IMG/VR virus record: IMGVR_UViG_3300006072_000603
Location: 1 to 47,473 of that record
From: a virus
DNA length: 47,473 nt
Direction: 5' to 3' (one strand)
Position 1 is the stretch's first letter. Every line of letters starts with the position of its first letter. Below are positions 38,441-47,053 of this stretch, piece by piece. The translations under genes were made by a program, and so were the position numbers. The notes under the pieces are model-generated. The model was not told where the DNA came from. It ran no database searches and worked only from the letters and a program-made list of their open reading frames with translations.

Positions 38441-39267
38441 AATATAGACTTGATAGATGAGTGGATTAACTCTCTTTGTTCTGTATTTATAGATGCATTC
38501 CTGTATATGTCTATGAGCTGCGTGCTTATCTTCTTATACCAATCATCATCACGTTTATGATGGTCGACAAATAAACATGCAGCTGGTATATATTTGTCGA
38601 TCTGATTACTATTTTTATAATGATAGAGAAGATACCAAAGGTTCCATGTATTAGTCGGGTTATCTCGATACTCGTCTTCCATCATCTTAACGTATAGTTC
38701 AGGTCTTTCTTTCTTTTGAAAGTCTTGATCATGTACTAAGAATATCTCATCAGCATATAGTTCATTCTCATTACGATCTTTATGTATCCAACTTAGGTGT
38801 TCATAGATGGGTTGGTTCCATGTGTAATCAGCTCTAAGGTGGATCTTGTTAGTAGCTATAAAGTTTGGTGGTCCGACACGAACAGTCTTAGAGTAGATGT
38901 CTAGTCTATCACACGCTATGTTTGTTATAGTAGGTACAGCAGCTATGATGATATCCATCTGTTCACGTGTATTGATAGAGAAGTACTCATCAAGGTCTGG
39001 AGATAAACACCAAGTAACCTCTTCAGGCACCATAGCAAGGTTATGTCTACGAGCAACATCAAACCTCCATGGAGTAAACGTCTTTTGTTCGATGATTAAG
39101 TTTGGATCTTTCTTAGCATACTCTTGTAGTAGTTCCCATGAACCATCAGTAGAACCAGTATCTAACAGGACTCTATAATCATAAGGCTGAGTATAGTACA
39201 TCCATTTTTCAATGAACTTCTTTTCGTTCTTAAGTATAGTATATGCGGCTGTCTTAAACTTTTTCAT
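38437..39267 (-). CDS. GT2-type glycosyltransferase-like protein
   Basis: 276 aa from ATG 39267 (MKKFKTAAYTILKNEKKFIE). VLLDTGSTDGSWELLQEYAK is the family-2 nucleotide-sugar pocket and WCLSPDLDEYFSI carries a D-x-D-like metal site. The C-terminal part is helical with many W/Y. Frame opens upstream (ATG 39288) but that lies in the previous gene with no better ribosome site. Presumably adds a sugar to a virion or host-surface glycan. Confidence 0.75.
   Translation of the reverse strand: MKKFKTAAYTILKNEKKFIEKWMYYTQPYDYRVLLDTGSTDGSWELLQEYAKKDPNLIIEQKTFTPWRFDVARRHNLAMVPEEVTWCLSPDLDEYFSINTREQMDIIIAAVPTITNIACDRLDIYSKTVRVGPPNFIATNKIHLRADYTWNQPIYEHLSWIHKDRNENELYADEIFLVHDQDFQKKERPELYVKMMEDEYRDNPTNTWNLWYLLYHYKNSNQIDKYIPAACLFVDHHKRDDDWYKKISTQLIDIYRNASINTEQRELIHSSIKSIL
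38484..38491 (-). promoter_or_regulatory. Possible late promoter inside GT2 gene, for the sulfotransferase pair
   Basis: Exact TATAAATA on the minus strand 44 bases before the sulfotransferase start. Location inside a gene makes chance possible, but distance and orientation fit. Confidence 0.5.
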
Positions 39268-39631
39268 TACCAAATTTTTCTCTTGCATGATCAATTAATG
39301 AAGGATGATGACCCTTACGACAATCAAACTGTCGACATGATATTGGTCTATAACTATATATAGAACATTTCCCATCTATAAACATACCACAACCGCCCTC
39401 TTTCTTACGATACAGTGTGACTATAGGCCCGACTTGTGAGTTGTCAGCTCTATGCTGGTCAGTGGGGTTAATGAAGCTTAAAGGGTATAATCCAGAAGCT
39501 ATCTCTTCAGGTGTTAAGTATGGTGTTAACTTCTCACAACACAGTGAGCATGTACCACATGGCACATCTTCTATAGGCTCATCAGAACCTACTGAAGTTA
39601 AGTTGATGTTTATGATCTTATAACTATGCAT
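39254..39631 (-). CDS. YkgJ/CxxCxxCC-family cysteine-cluster protein
   Basis: 125 aa. VPCGTCSLCCEKLTPYL (C-x2-C-x2-CC), GGCGMFIDGKCSIYSYRPIS and CRQFDCRKG: eight cysteines in the pattern of the YkgJ family, which binds a metal or Fe-S cluster; function unknown, often near oxygenases or maturation factors. Here it is next to an oxygenase-like protein. Overlaps both neighbours. Confidence 0.85.
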   Translation of the reverse strand: MHSYKIININLTSVGSDEPIEDVPCGTCSLCCEKLTPYLTPEEIASGLYPLSFINPTDQHRADNSQVGPIVTLYRKKEGGCGMFIDGKCSIYSYRPISCRQFDCRKGHHPSLIDHAREKFGNEKV

Positions 39632-40244
39632 CTTGTTTTATAAAGAATACTTGTGTTAATCGGCCATCTTGTAAGGTGTCTCCAAAATAATCATTCGACT
39701 TATGATACGTATTACCTGGATAAAGTACTAACCTATTGAAAACGTTTCCTATAACATCTATAGGTTCAAATAGATCTTGATATAGCTGCGTATTTTCTAC
39801 CCTATTAATGGTCTTAAGCGTGTTATAACCTTCACCAGTTGACATATATGACTGCCATCTTTGTTCGTCTTTACACCTATAAAGTGATGTTCCTGAAGAT
39901 ACAGGCGCATCTGGATTAAGATACAGTATAGCGGCAAGATCCGTATCGTTGTCTTGATGAACCCAACTATCACCATCATCTTTTGTAGTTAGTTGAAAAT
40001 ACGATCGAATCGATACGTTAGTTAAGCCAAAGTGTTTATTAGCAAGACTAGCTATGTTTGTTAATACAGTGTTAGCATATATCTGGTCCAGATCCATCAC
40101 GTGTTTCGTTCTTTTTCCTGGCCAATCAGTGTGTTTACCATACATCTCTGTAAATTCTTTAGAATCATAAAATTGTTGGTTGATCGCCCATGTCCTAACT
40201 TGATTAGGAAACATTATGAAGTTATCAATGATCATCACACTCAT
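39624..40244 (-). CDS. 2OG-Fe(II) oxygenase-like protein (DUF6445 type)
   Basis: 206 aa. SWVHQDNDTDLAAILYLNPD supplies the H-x-D metal pair; RLVLYPGNTYHKSNDYFGDT supplies the distal His; GRLTQVFFI has the Arg that usually binds 2-oxoglutarate. Jelly-roll hydroxylase plausible; substrate unknown. Known as a recurring domain in marine phage genomes beside glycan genes. Confidence 0.75.
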   Translation of the reverse strand: MSVMIIDNFIMFPNQVRTWAINQQFYDSKEFTEMYGKHTDWPGKRTKHVMDLDQIYANTVLTNIASLANKHFGLTNVSIRSYFQLTTKDDGDSWVHQDNDTDLAAILYLNPDAPVSSGTSLYRCKDEQRWQSYMSTGEGYNTLKTINRVENTQLYQDLFEPIDVIGNVFNRLVLYPGNTYHKSNDYFGDTLQDGRLTQVFFIKQDA

Positions 40245-40933
40245 CTTAGTTCCTTTATTAATAAGTCTGCTACTTTAATATGCTCTTCCTTTGTCCAATA
40301 TTCTTTATCAGTATCTTTTCCAGCGATACCTCTAGAAGCGTTTAGTAAGTTTGTACCTCTTAGTATATAGTTTGGTACATCTGTAAAAACATCATCATCA
40401 CACTGATCACACCATACATCAAATGCTAACCATCTACATTCAGATTTATCTAGTATATTTTGGCAAGAAGTAAACATGACCTTAAACATCTCTTTATACC
40501 ATGCTTCTGAATTAAACGGTCCATATGCACCCCACATAAATTGTTTTGCATATGGACATGTGGTTGAGTCCATAAGATGGTATGACATGCGCTTAGTCTT
40601 TATACCATCATCTTCATTCATGTCAGTTATCCTATAATGGATATCAGGATGACTTGGTATACTATCATAATCATCAGCTAACCCAAATTCAAACCTTGTA
40701 GGAGCTGTCCATCCTATCAACACGATATCGTCTTTTGTTAGGTTTAAAGACTGTAGTTTTCTAGCTATACGCCAGTTACTAGATGCTGGCAAAGAGAAGT
40801 CTGTAAGCGGTTGACCTAACTTATCAGCAAGCACTGATGGCCATATCAATCGTTTTTGTTCCTCATCGTTTATACTTGCATCTATATAGAAGTTCCAGCC
40901 CCATGTATAGCTATCACCAAAAGTATATATCAT
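40241..40933 (-). CDS. SGNH/GDSL-family hydrolase-like protein
   Basis: 230 aa. Begins MIYTFGDSYTWGWNFY (block I, nucleophile Ser in GDS), LPASSNWRIARKLQ (block II Gly replaced by Ser, then Asn), IVLIGWTAPTR (block III Gly, with W in place of N), and near the end KEYWTKEEHIKVADLLIKE, where H is the likely catalytic His of D-x-x-H. An esterase or deacetylase of carbohydrates is likely; phage relatives sit in fibre or glycan modules. Coupled to both neighbours. Confidence 0.75.
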   Translation of the reverse strand: MIYTFGDSYTWGWNFYIDASINDEEQKRLIWPSVLADKLGQPLTDFSLPASSNWRIARKLQSLNLTKDDIVLIGWTAPTRFEFGLADDYDSIPSHPDIHYRITDMNEDDGIKTKRMSYHLMDSTTCPYAKQFMWGAYGPFNSEAWYKEMFKVMFTSCQNILDKSECRWLAFDVWCDQCDDDVFTDVPNYILRGTNLLNASRGIAGKDTDKEYWTKEEHIKVADLLIKELR

Positions 40934-42228
40934 AGCATGTCTTTTAATTCTTTTAGAGGAGCGTTCCAGTTATCATACTCACGCTGTCTAAGTACGGTTA
41001 AGTTATCACCATACCATTTTGTGTGGTAGCCTAATTTTGCCCACGTATAATAAGTTAGTATAGGTATGATGACTATAGATTCTTTACCTATAGCTCCAGC
41101 CGCATGGATCAAAGATGTGCAACTCGATACGATGATATCCATCTGATTGATATAATCTAATGTATCGTCCCATGTCTTGATCTTGTCTTTCAATGGTATG
41201 ACTCGTGGATGAGTAAAGTCCTCGTCTATATGAAAGGAGTATATCTCATAGTCTTCAGGTATAGAGTCGATCAGCTGTTCGAATGGTATGGTTCTATGTA
41301 AGTCTTGATCATACTTAGGATTTCCCATACACTTGATACCAATTCGTTTCTTGCGGTTATTTGGAAGTAGAGGTGCTTTGTTTAATGGAGTTAAGTATGG
41401 ACCATACCATAGATCGTCTTCTTCTAGGTCTAAGTATGTGGGCGATGGCATAGAGTATGTCCATAGCCAATCATGCGGTATAGCATTGATGTTAGAAACA
41501 GTCTTGAAACCGTTCCTCTCAAATATAGCAGCGATATCTTTTCTATCAGTATACCATATAGGATTCATACCAACATCTTTAAAGTGTTTCATGAACCGTA
41601 CTGATATGATCTCGTCACCTATACCGCCTTCTGCACAGAGGATTATAGTCTTTCCTGGCTGTGGAGTACCTTCCCATAGTTGACTCTTAGGAAATTTAAA
41701 CTCGTGCCAGATATTCAACTTACGACCATCGAGTAACACATGACGAAGGCCTTCTTTAAACTTACCGTTCCTTAAGTCGTATGTTCCTAGGTTAAAGTTG
41801 ACTCTAAAGTTAATATCTTGTGTATGTGGTTCTGTAAGTATCTTGCGAAGGATCTTTTCTCCTTCATCCTTCTTATCAAGCAAAAAGAAACACATGGCTT
41901 TGTCCATCTGGTTTGGATGGTCGTTGGGTTGTTCTTTCTCGTTAATACCCACATACGTTAATGCTTCTATGGGTTTATTTAAGTTGAGGTATGCTCTGAT
42001 GATGTTGACTCGTGCATCAAACTTAGCGTGTGGAGTTTGTACTAATGCATAGATCCTTTCAGCAAGCTCTAACGTATCATTGAACTCTCGAATATCTGCA
42101 TAAAGCTTCCCGATCTGATCGATCTCTTCTATCCGTTGAGCATAAGGCTTTAGTAGATCGAGGACGATCTTAGCTTTGTCAAACTGTTTGAGATGTATAA
42201 AAAACTCAGCTGTTGCTAGGGGATTCAT
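40930..42228 (-). CDS. TPR-repeat protein with GT9/GT41-like glycosyltransferase domain
   Basis: 432 aa. The N-terminal ~170 residues are helical pairs of TPR type (AEFFIHLKQFDKAKIVLDLL, RAYLNLNKPIEALTYVG). The C-terminal domain has IILCAEGGIGDEIISVRFMK (heptosyltransferase-like G-G-x-G-D), GIKCMGNPKYDQDLHRTIPF and MDIIVSSCTSLIHAAGAIGK, the nucleotide-sugar pocket. Likely transfers a sugar to a protein or glycan. The stop overlaps the SGNH gene start (ATGA). Confidence 0.8.
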   Translation of the reverse strand: MNPLATAEFFIHLKQFDKAKIVLDLLKPYAQRIEEIDQIGKLYADIREFNDTLELAERIYALVQTPHAKFDARVNIIRAYLNLNKPIEALTYVGINEKEQPNDHPNQMDKAMCFFLLDKKDEGEKILRKILTEPHTQDINFRVNFNLGTYDLRNGKFKEGLRHVLLDGRKLNIWHEFKFPKSQLWEGTPQPGKTIILCAEGGIGDEIISVRFMKHFKDVGMNPIWYTDRKDIAAIFERNGFKTVSNINAIPHDWLWTYSMPSPTYLDLEEDDLWYGPYLTPLNKAPLLPNNRKKRIGIKCMGNPKYDQDLHRTIPFEQLIDSIPEDYEIYSFHIDEDFTHPRVIPLKDKIKTWDDTLDYINQMDIIVSSCTSLIHAAGAIGKESIVIIPILTYYTWAKLGYHTKWYGDNLTVLRQREYDNWNAPLKELKDML

Positions 42229-42916
42229 TAGGTATCACGAAGTAGTTCACGAATATGTCACGCTTAATCTCTTGATGCACACTATGTATCTTGTAGTTAT
42301 TATCTATAAGCCATTGATCAAAGTCTTCATAGTTTTGTTTGGATACTTCTATGAACATCTTTGGTCTACACCTATCGATAGTTTCTTTTAGACCAGCAAG
42401 AGCTACCATCTCCATGCGCTCTACGTCCATCTTAATAAAATTAACATCGATGTCTTTAAACAATGAATCACCTGTTACTACACGGACAGGTTCAAGAGCT
42501 AAATCATTCTCGCTGTCATATAGAGTAGGACTGATGGTCGCTGCACCTAAGTTGTCTTTACCATATATTAAATGTGGGTAACCAACGCACTCTCTATCTC
42601 CCAGTGCTAGTCCAATAAAATCTAAGTTGACGTTATGACAATAGTTCAGAGCTACGTTAGCAAGCAACAACCTATAGGAGCGTGGGACTGGTTCAACGAC
42701 ATAAATGGTCTTAGCGTCTGTGAACTTACTGAAGTAAACAGTATGATTACCGATGTTAGCACCAATGTCTATCAATACTGTATCAGCATCGATGTGCTGC
42801 TTCATGAACTCTAGTTCCTGTATCTCAAAGAACCTATTATTGACTAGATGAGATTGTATGATATCTTTTGGATTATCTAGTATCCATCTCATGTCTTTTT
42901 TGATTTCATAACTCAT
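42206..42916 (-). CDS. FkbM-family methyltransferase
   Basis: 236 aa. Motif I VLIDIGANIGNHTVYFSKF, motif II IYVVEPVPRSYRLLLANV, DFIGLALGD and VNFIKMDVERMEMVALAGLK are the FkbM pattern (SAM-binding; the K-M-D-V-E segment is characteristic). FkbM enzymes O-methylate sugars. Overlaps the TPR-glycosyltransferase gene by 23 bases and the next methyltransferase by 4. Confidence 0.9.
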   Translation of the reverse strand: MSYEIKKDMRWILDNPKDIIQSHLVNNRFFEIQELEFMKQHIDADTVLIDIGANIGNHTVYFSKFTDAKTIYVVEPVPRSYRLLLANVALNYCHNVNLDFIGLALGDRECVGYPHLIYGKDNLGAATISPTLYDSENDLALEPVRVVTGDSLFKDIDVNFIKMDVERMEMVALAGLKETIDRCRPKMFIEVSKQNYEDFDQWLIDNNYKIHSVHQEIKRDIFVNYFVIPNESPSNS

Positions 42917-43476
42917 CGTGTACTCACCTTTTCTTTATTAACGTACCACTTGATATGGTACTCAACGACTACATTATTAAACGTCCTTGCTGTATAGTCA
43001 CACTGTTCTTCAGTCATCTCTTTAAATCTTGGTAACCAATACTCGTCTAACACTGGTTGATAATCTAATACATACATGTCTACATTATATATGAACCCTA
43101 TTGGTGTCTCAGTTCCACCCGCATCCATGTCTTTTTGGTTTCGTGTCTTAGAGAACATATCAAGGGTATGTGGATAGATAGGACGCCTGTGTGTGGGGTC
43201 TATGAGGAAAGTATCATGGTTGGGGTGTGGGACATGGACATCGATGATCGTGCCGTGCTTACATACTCGGTATAGCTCTTGTACGCAGTTGAAGAACCCT
43301 TGACCAAGGTGTTCTAGGATATGATGTGCTATGACTCCATCAATAGAGTCATCATCAAATGGGAGTCTTTCATTCTCGATATCGACAACAAAGTCTGGAT
43401 TAGATCCAGCATCGATGTCTATATTCAAGTAACCAGGATATCGTTTAGTACCAGAACCAAGATTTATCTTCATCAT
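42913..43476 (-). CDS. Class I SAM methyltransferase
   Basis: 187 aa. MMKINLGSGTKRYPGYLNID is SAM motif I with following Asp-rich strand; ERLPFDDDSIDGVIAHHILE (post-I) and HILEHLGQGFFNCVQELYRV complete the Methyltransf_11 pattern. Common as the first gene of surface-polysaccharide clusters in phages. A GTGA ribosome-site-like sequence precedes; a weak late box (CATAAATA) is ~48 bases upstream. Confidence 0.88.
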   Translation of the reverse strand: MMKINLGSGTKRYPGYLNIDIDAGSNPDFVVDIENERLPFDDDSIDGVIAHHILEHLGQGFFNCVQELYRVCKHGTIIDVHVPHPNHDTFLIDPTHRRPIYPHTLDMFSKTRNQKDMDAGGTETPIGFIYNVDMYVLDYQPVLDEYWLPRFKEMTEEQCDYTARTFNNVVVEYHIKWYVNKEKVSTR

Positions 43477-43523
43477 TCACCTTTTATTTCATATTATATA
43501 CCATATTATATATAATGTAAAAT

Positions 43524-43531
43524 TATTTATG
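43524..43531 (-). promoter_or_regulatory. Possible late promoter for the decoration gene block
   Basis: CATAAATA on the minus strand, one mismatch from the late box, at the end of the RCC1 gene and ~48 bases before the methyltransferase start. The intervening 47 bases are almost pure A/T. Confidence 0.4.
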
Positions 43532-44711
43532 TGATGCTTGTTAACGCGGCCATATGACTATAAAATTTTCCAGATCCCACCGACTTCCAGTTAGTACCAC
43601 CCGCGACAGTCTGGACTGGGCTGGATCTATGAGTTGTAGTATTATCACCTAGTGTACCATTACTGTTGTTACCCCAGGTCCATAATGTGCCATCTGTCTT
43701 GATGGCTGCTGAGTAATAAGCACCACATGCTACTAGTTTCCAGTTAGTACCACCAGCAACAGTCTGGATTGGACTGGATCTATGGACTAAAGTATTGTCA
43801 CCTAGTGTACCATAGCCATAATAATTACCTCCCCAGAGCCATAATGTGCCATCTGTCTTGATGGCTGCTGTATGATAGGATCCACATGCTACTAGGTTCC
43901 AGTTAGTGCCACCTGCGACGGTCTGGATAGGACTAGATCTATGGACTTTAGTATTGTCACCTAGTTGACCAGCGTTATTATCACCCCAAAGCCATAAAGT
44001 ACCATCAGTCTTAACAGCCGCTGTATAAGTTGATCCACACGCAACCTGTTTCCAATTAGTGCCACCAGCTACGGTTTGGATAGGACTAGATACAAGGGTT
44101 GTAGTATTGTTACCTAGTTGACCATAGCTACCAAGCCCCCATGTCCATAGCGTACCGTCTGTCTTAATGGCTGTTGTAAAATTGCTTCCAGCTGCGACTT
44201 GTTTCCAGATAGCTCCACCGGCTACTGTTTGAACCGGACTAGATTTACGAACACTCGTATTGTCACCCAGTTGACCAAAGGGGTTCTGTCCCCAAGTCCA
44301 TAGTGTGCCATCAGTCTTGATGGCTGCTGTATATAAAGATCCACAAGCCACTTGTTTCCAGTTAGTGCCACCAGAAACAGTCTGGACAGGACTGGATCTA
44401 TGGGTTATGGTATTGTCACCTAGTCCACCATAGCTGTTTTGTCCCCAAAGCCATAGTGTACCGTCTGTCTTGATGGATGATGTATGATATTGTCCACCTG
44501 CTACTAGTTTCCAAATAGTACTACCAGCAATAGTTTGGACTGGACTAGATCTAGGAGTTGTAGTATTGTCACCTAAAGTTCCAATGTTGAAGTTATATCC
44601 CCAAAGCCATAAACCCGCATCAGAGAACAAGTTGATGTTGACAAAGGCATCAGCGAAGTCTGCTGGATATCCGCCGTTATTAAACTTAAAGTTAGTTGGG
44701 TTCTTTGCCAT
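43527..44711 (-). CDS. RCC1-repeat beta-propeller protein (394 aa), probable tail fibre or receptor-binding protein
   Basis: Seven ~51-residue RCC1/ATS1 repeats, each with an [IV]KTDGTLWLWG core, a G-x-LGDN turn and a SSP[VI]QTVAGGTNWK linker: the number expected for one closed seven-blade propeller. A ~25-residue N-terminal segment (NPTNFKFNNGGYPADFADAF) is non-repeat and may attach to the virion. RCC1-type propellers in phages are associated with adsorption proteins. Blades differ chiefly at the loop after W-G, the likely variable surface. Start overlaps the oxygenase-like gene by 20 bases. Confidence 0.85.
   Translation of the reverse strand: MAKNPTNFKFNNGGYPADFADAFVNINLFSDAGLWLWGYNFNIGTLGDNTTTPRSSPVQTIAGSTIWKLVAGGQYHTSSIKTDGTLWLWGQNSYGGLGDNTITHRSSPVQTVSGGTNWKQVACGSLYTAAIKTDGTLWTWGQNPFGQLGDNTSVRKSSPVQTVAGGAIWKQVAAGSNFTTAIKTDGTLWTWGLGSYGQLGNNTTTLVSSPIQTVAGGTNWKQVACGSTYTAAVKTDGTLWLWGDNNAGQLGDNTKVHRSSPIQTVAGGTNWNLVACGSYHTAAIKTDGTLWLWGGNYYGYGTLGDNTLVHRSSPIQTVAGGTNWKLVACGAYYSAAIKTDGTLWTWGNNSNGTLGDNTTTHRSSPVQTVAGGTNWKSVGSGKFYSHMAALTSIT
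43590..44600 (-). repeat. Tandem ~153-bp coding repeats (RCC1 blades)
   Basis: Seven near-identical units of ~153 bp within the 394-aa gene, sharing the plus-strand core CCAGTTAGTACCACC... with the arrays at 45250-46290 and 47090-47473. Such shared repeats permit homologous exchange between genes. Confidence 0.85.
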
Positions 44712-45204
44712 CTTTTTCTCTTAACCTAAATGTTTGTATTAGTCCTGAGTCAAACGAATGAAACAGCCATGGTCTAAACATCACGCCTTGTCCTGGTTTT
44801 AATAAGTAGTTTATCGTTAAGTCCCATGCAAATAAATCTCTGTAAGGTAACTCATGCCCTTCTAATGCGTTCTTTGGACCTTTCAAGCTCTCGTATACGT
44901 TGAAGGTACTGTTATCAAGAGCTACAGCAAACACCCATTCATTTAGTGTATCAAAGCCCTCAAAGTGTATGAATAAGCTAGGATACCTAAACCTACCCGA
45001 GTATTCCTCTAACACTTCTACCTCTGCACCTAGTATAGCACTAAACTGTTCGTTGGCATCAGGCGCTATCAGGTAAAATTCTGGTATCTCCTTACCAAAC
45101 TCTGACTCTTTGTACTGGAGATCTCGCACACAGTTATGCATCTGTGTCGCTTGGTCCTGATTAAAGAACCCGTCTATAGTAACGATCTTGACCAGAGGAT
45201 GCAT
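44692..45204 (-). CDS. Cupin / 2OG-oxygenase-like protein (170 aa) in the fibre cassette
   Basis: C-terminal YLLKPGQGVMFRPWLFHSFD and the following IQTFRLREK look like the closing strands of a double-stranded beta helix: a Gly turn, metal-ligand His in FHSF, and the Arg strand. The N-terminus (VKIVTIDGFFNQDQATQMHN) resembles the first helix of 2OG-Fe(II) oxygenases; an H-x-D pair may be FIHFEGFD (H-x-E). Assignment is tentative. It lies between two RCC1 genes, TAATG-coupled to the upstream one, so a role in modifying or folding the propeller proteins is possible. Confidence 0.55.
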   Translation of the reverse strand: MHPLVKIVTIDGFFNQDQATQMHNCVRDLQYKESEFGKEIPEFYLIAPDANEQFSAILGAEVEVLEEYSGRFRYPSLFIHFEGFDTLNEWVFAVALDNSTFNVYESLKGPKNALEGHELPYRDLFAWDLTINYLLKPGQGVMFRPWLFHSFDSGLIQTFRLREKDGKEPN

Positions 45205-46412
45205 TACATGTCGTCCATCGAGTCATCACGGATGCATGCTGTATGATAGACTCCAGCTGTCACTAGTATCCAGTTAGTGCCACCTGAAACAGTCTGGATA
45301 GGACTGGATCTATGGACTATACTAGAACCATCACCTAGTTGACCTTGGCTGTTATGTCCCCAGGTCCATAGTGTACCATCTGTCTTGATGGCTGCTGTAT
45401 GATAGAATCCACTCGCTACTTGTTTCCAGTTAGTACCACTAGCAATAGTCTGGACAGGACTGGATTTAGCGGCTGCAGTATTATCACCTAGTTGACCATA
45501 GGTGTTATATCCCCAGAGCCATAGTGTACCGTCAGTCTTGATGGATATTGTATAATACCGTCCACATGCCACCTGTTTCCAATTAGTACCACCGGCAACA
45601 GTCTGGATAGGACTGGATTTAGCGGCTGCAGTATTATCACCTAGTGCTCCATAGAAGTTATTTCCCCAGGTCCATAGTGTACCATCGGTCTTGATGCATG
45701 CTGTATGATAGGTTCCACCTGCCACCTGTTTCCAGTTAGTACCACCAGCAACAGTCTGGACAGGACTGGATTTAGGAACTGTAGTATTATCACCTAGTTG
45801 ACCATAGGTGTTATATCCCCAGAGCCATAAGGTACCGTCTGTCTTGATGCATGCTGTATGATATTGTCCACCCGCCACTTGTTTCCAGTTAGTACCACCA
45901 GCAACAGTCTGGACAGGACTGGATTTAGCGGCTGCAGTATTATCACCTAGTGCACCAACGCCGTTATGTCCCCAGGTCCATAGGGTACCGTCTGTCTTGA
46001 TGCATGCTGTATGATAGTAACCGCCCGCCACTTGTTTCCAGTTAGTACCACCAGCAATAGTCTGGATAGGACTGGATCTATGGACTATACTAGAACCATC
46101 ACCTAGTTGACCATAGGCGTTCTGTCCCCAGGTCCATAGTGTACCATCGGTCTTGATGCATGCTGTATGACCGTAGCCACCCGCCACCTGTTTCCAGTTA
46201 GTACCACCAGCAACAGTCTGGACAGGACTGGATTTAGCGGCCGCAGTATTATCACCTAGTGCACCAAGGGAGTTAAATCCCCAGAGCCACAACCCAGCAA
46301 ACCTGAAAGTATCGACTAGTTCAGGATACCTGTCTATGAGGTATGACTTCTCGACCAATGTTGACCCGATGTCAATACCGGCACTATTCTTATAGTTGGT
46401 GGTTAATCCCAT
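45204..46412 (-). CDS. RCC1-repeat beta-propeller protein (402 aa), probable receptor-binding protein
   Basis: Seven repeats with IKTDGTLWTWG core and SSPVQTVAGGTNWKQVAGG linkers, far more uniform than in the 394-aa paralogue; several linkers are identical, and two blades share the LWLWGYNTYGQLGDN loop. N-terminal ~40 residues (GLTTNYKNSAGIDIGSTLVE) are non-repeat. The C-terminal RDDSMDDM is a short tail. Predicted single seven-blade propeller. The near-identity of blades implies recent amplification or gene conversion. Confidence 0.85.
   Translation of the reverse strand: MGLTTNYKNSAGIDIGSTLVEKSYLIDRYPELVDTFRFAGLWLWGFNSLGALGDNTAAAKSSPVQTVAGGTNWKQVAGGYGHTACIKTDGTLWTWGQNAYGQLGDGSSIVHRSSPIQTIAGGTNWKQVAGGYYHTACIKTDGTLWTWGHNGVGALGDNTAAAKSSPVQTVAGGTNWKQVAGGQYHTACIKTDGTLWLWGYNTYGQLGDNTTVPKSSPVQTVAGGTNWKQVAGGTYHTACIKTDGTLWTWGNNFYGALGDNTAAAKSSPIQTVAGGTNWKQVACGRYYTISIKTDGTLWLWGYNTYGQLGDNTAAAKSSPVQTIASGTNWKQVASGFYHTAAIKTDGTLWTWGHNSQGQLGDGSSIVHRSSPIQTVSGGTNWILVTAGVYHTACIRDDSMDDM
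45250..46290 (-). repeat. Tandem ~153-bp coding repeats (RCC1 blades), highly uniform
   Basis: Seven units of ~153-156 bp in the 402-aa gene; stretches such as TTTCCAGTTAGTACCACCAG and CAGTCTGGACAGGACTGGAT recur unchanged on the plus strand. Confidence 0.85.
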
Positions 46413-46415
46413 GGT

Positions 46416-47039
46416 TTACTCGGTTATGTTGATACCAGCTAAGTCTTCTGAACTAGCACAAGCATCGATAGCTTGTAGCTTGGTGTATTCCCAGTCAAAA
46501 GATGATTGTACGTGTACTAACACTGTAGACAACACTGTCTGAACATCAGAAGGAGCCAATGTTACCCATGTCTCTCTGTCTTGTTTCCAGTTGATGTTAT
46601 CGGTACTAGCTTGTGCGTTCATTAAGACAAGACGTGTAGCTCTGTCAGTACCGAAACTATAGTCAGTCCCGTTTAAGTTTACTGTAACACCGCTGTTTTC
46701 TTTGGTCCATCGTTCTGCTGCGACTCGGTCTTTTAGCATAGCCTTGGCTGCGTCTAATGGTAGAGGTTGTACAATGTAACTCATGATAGCTACGGTGTCT
46801 GTGAATTCCCAGAATGGACCATGTAACATCTCTATCGTGGGGTTGAACTCGGGATTCTCTGTACCTTGGACTGGTAGGATCTTGATGTTATCTGATACTG
46901 TGATAGGGTCTAAGTTATCATTAGTAGCAGGCAAAGTAGTATCTACCTCACACTCCTCTAAGATAGTGTTCTCAAACTTAAATCGGCTCCAACGCATCGG
47001 GCCTAAGATTACTGTGTTATCGTGAACTATTACAAACAT
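46416..47039 (-). CDS. DUF4376-type tail fibre-associated protein (207 aa)
   Basis: LDAAKAMLKDRVAAERWTKE, SGVTVNLNGTDYSFGTDRAT and RLVLMNA match DUF4376, found at the C-terminus of phage tail-fibre and fibre-assembly proteins. The N-terminal ~85 residues (MFVIVHDNTVILGPMRWSRF) form a separate beta-rich part. Likely a fibre assembly or attachment protein for the neighbouring RCC1 proteins. AAGGAAA precedes ATG 47039. Confidence 0.8.
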   Translation of the reverse strand: MFVIVHDNTVILGPMRWSRFKFENTILEECEVDTTLPATNDNLDPITVSDNIKILPVQGTENPEFNPTIEMLHGPFWEFTDTVAIMSYIVQPLPLDAAKAMLKDRVAAERWTKENSGVTVNLNGTDYSFGTDRATRLVLMNAQASTDNINWKQDRETWVTLAPSDVQTVLSTVLVHVQSSFDWEYTKLQAIDACASSEDLAGINITE

Positions 47040-47053
47040 TTTTATTTTCCTTT

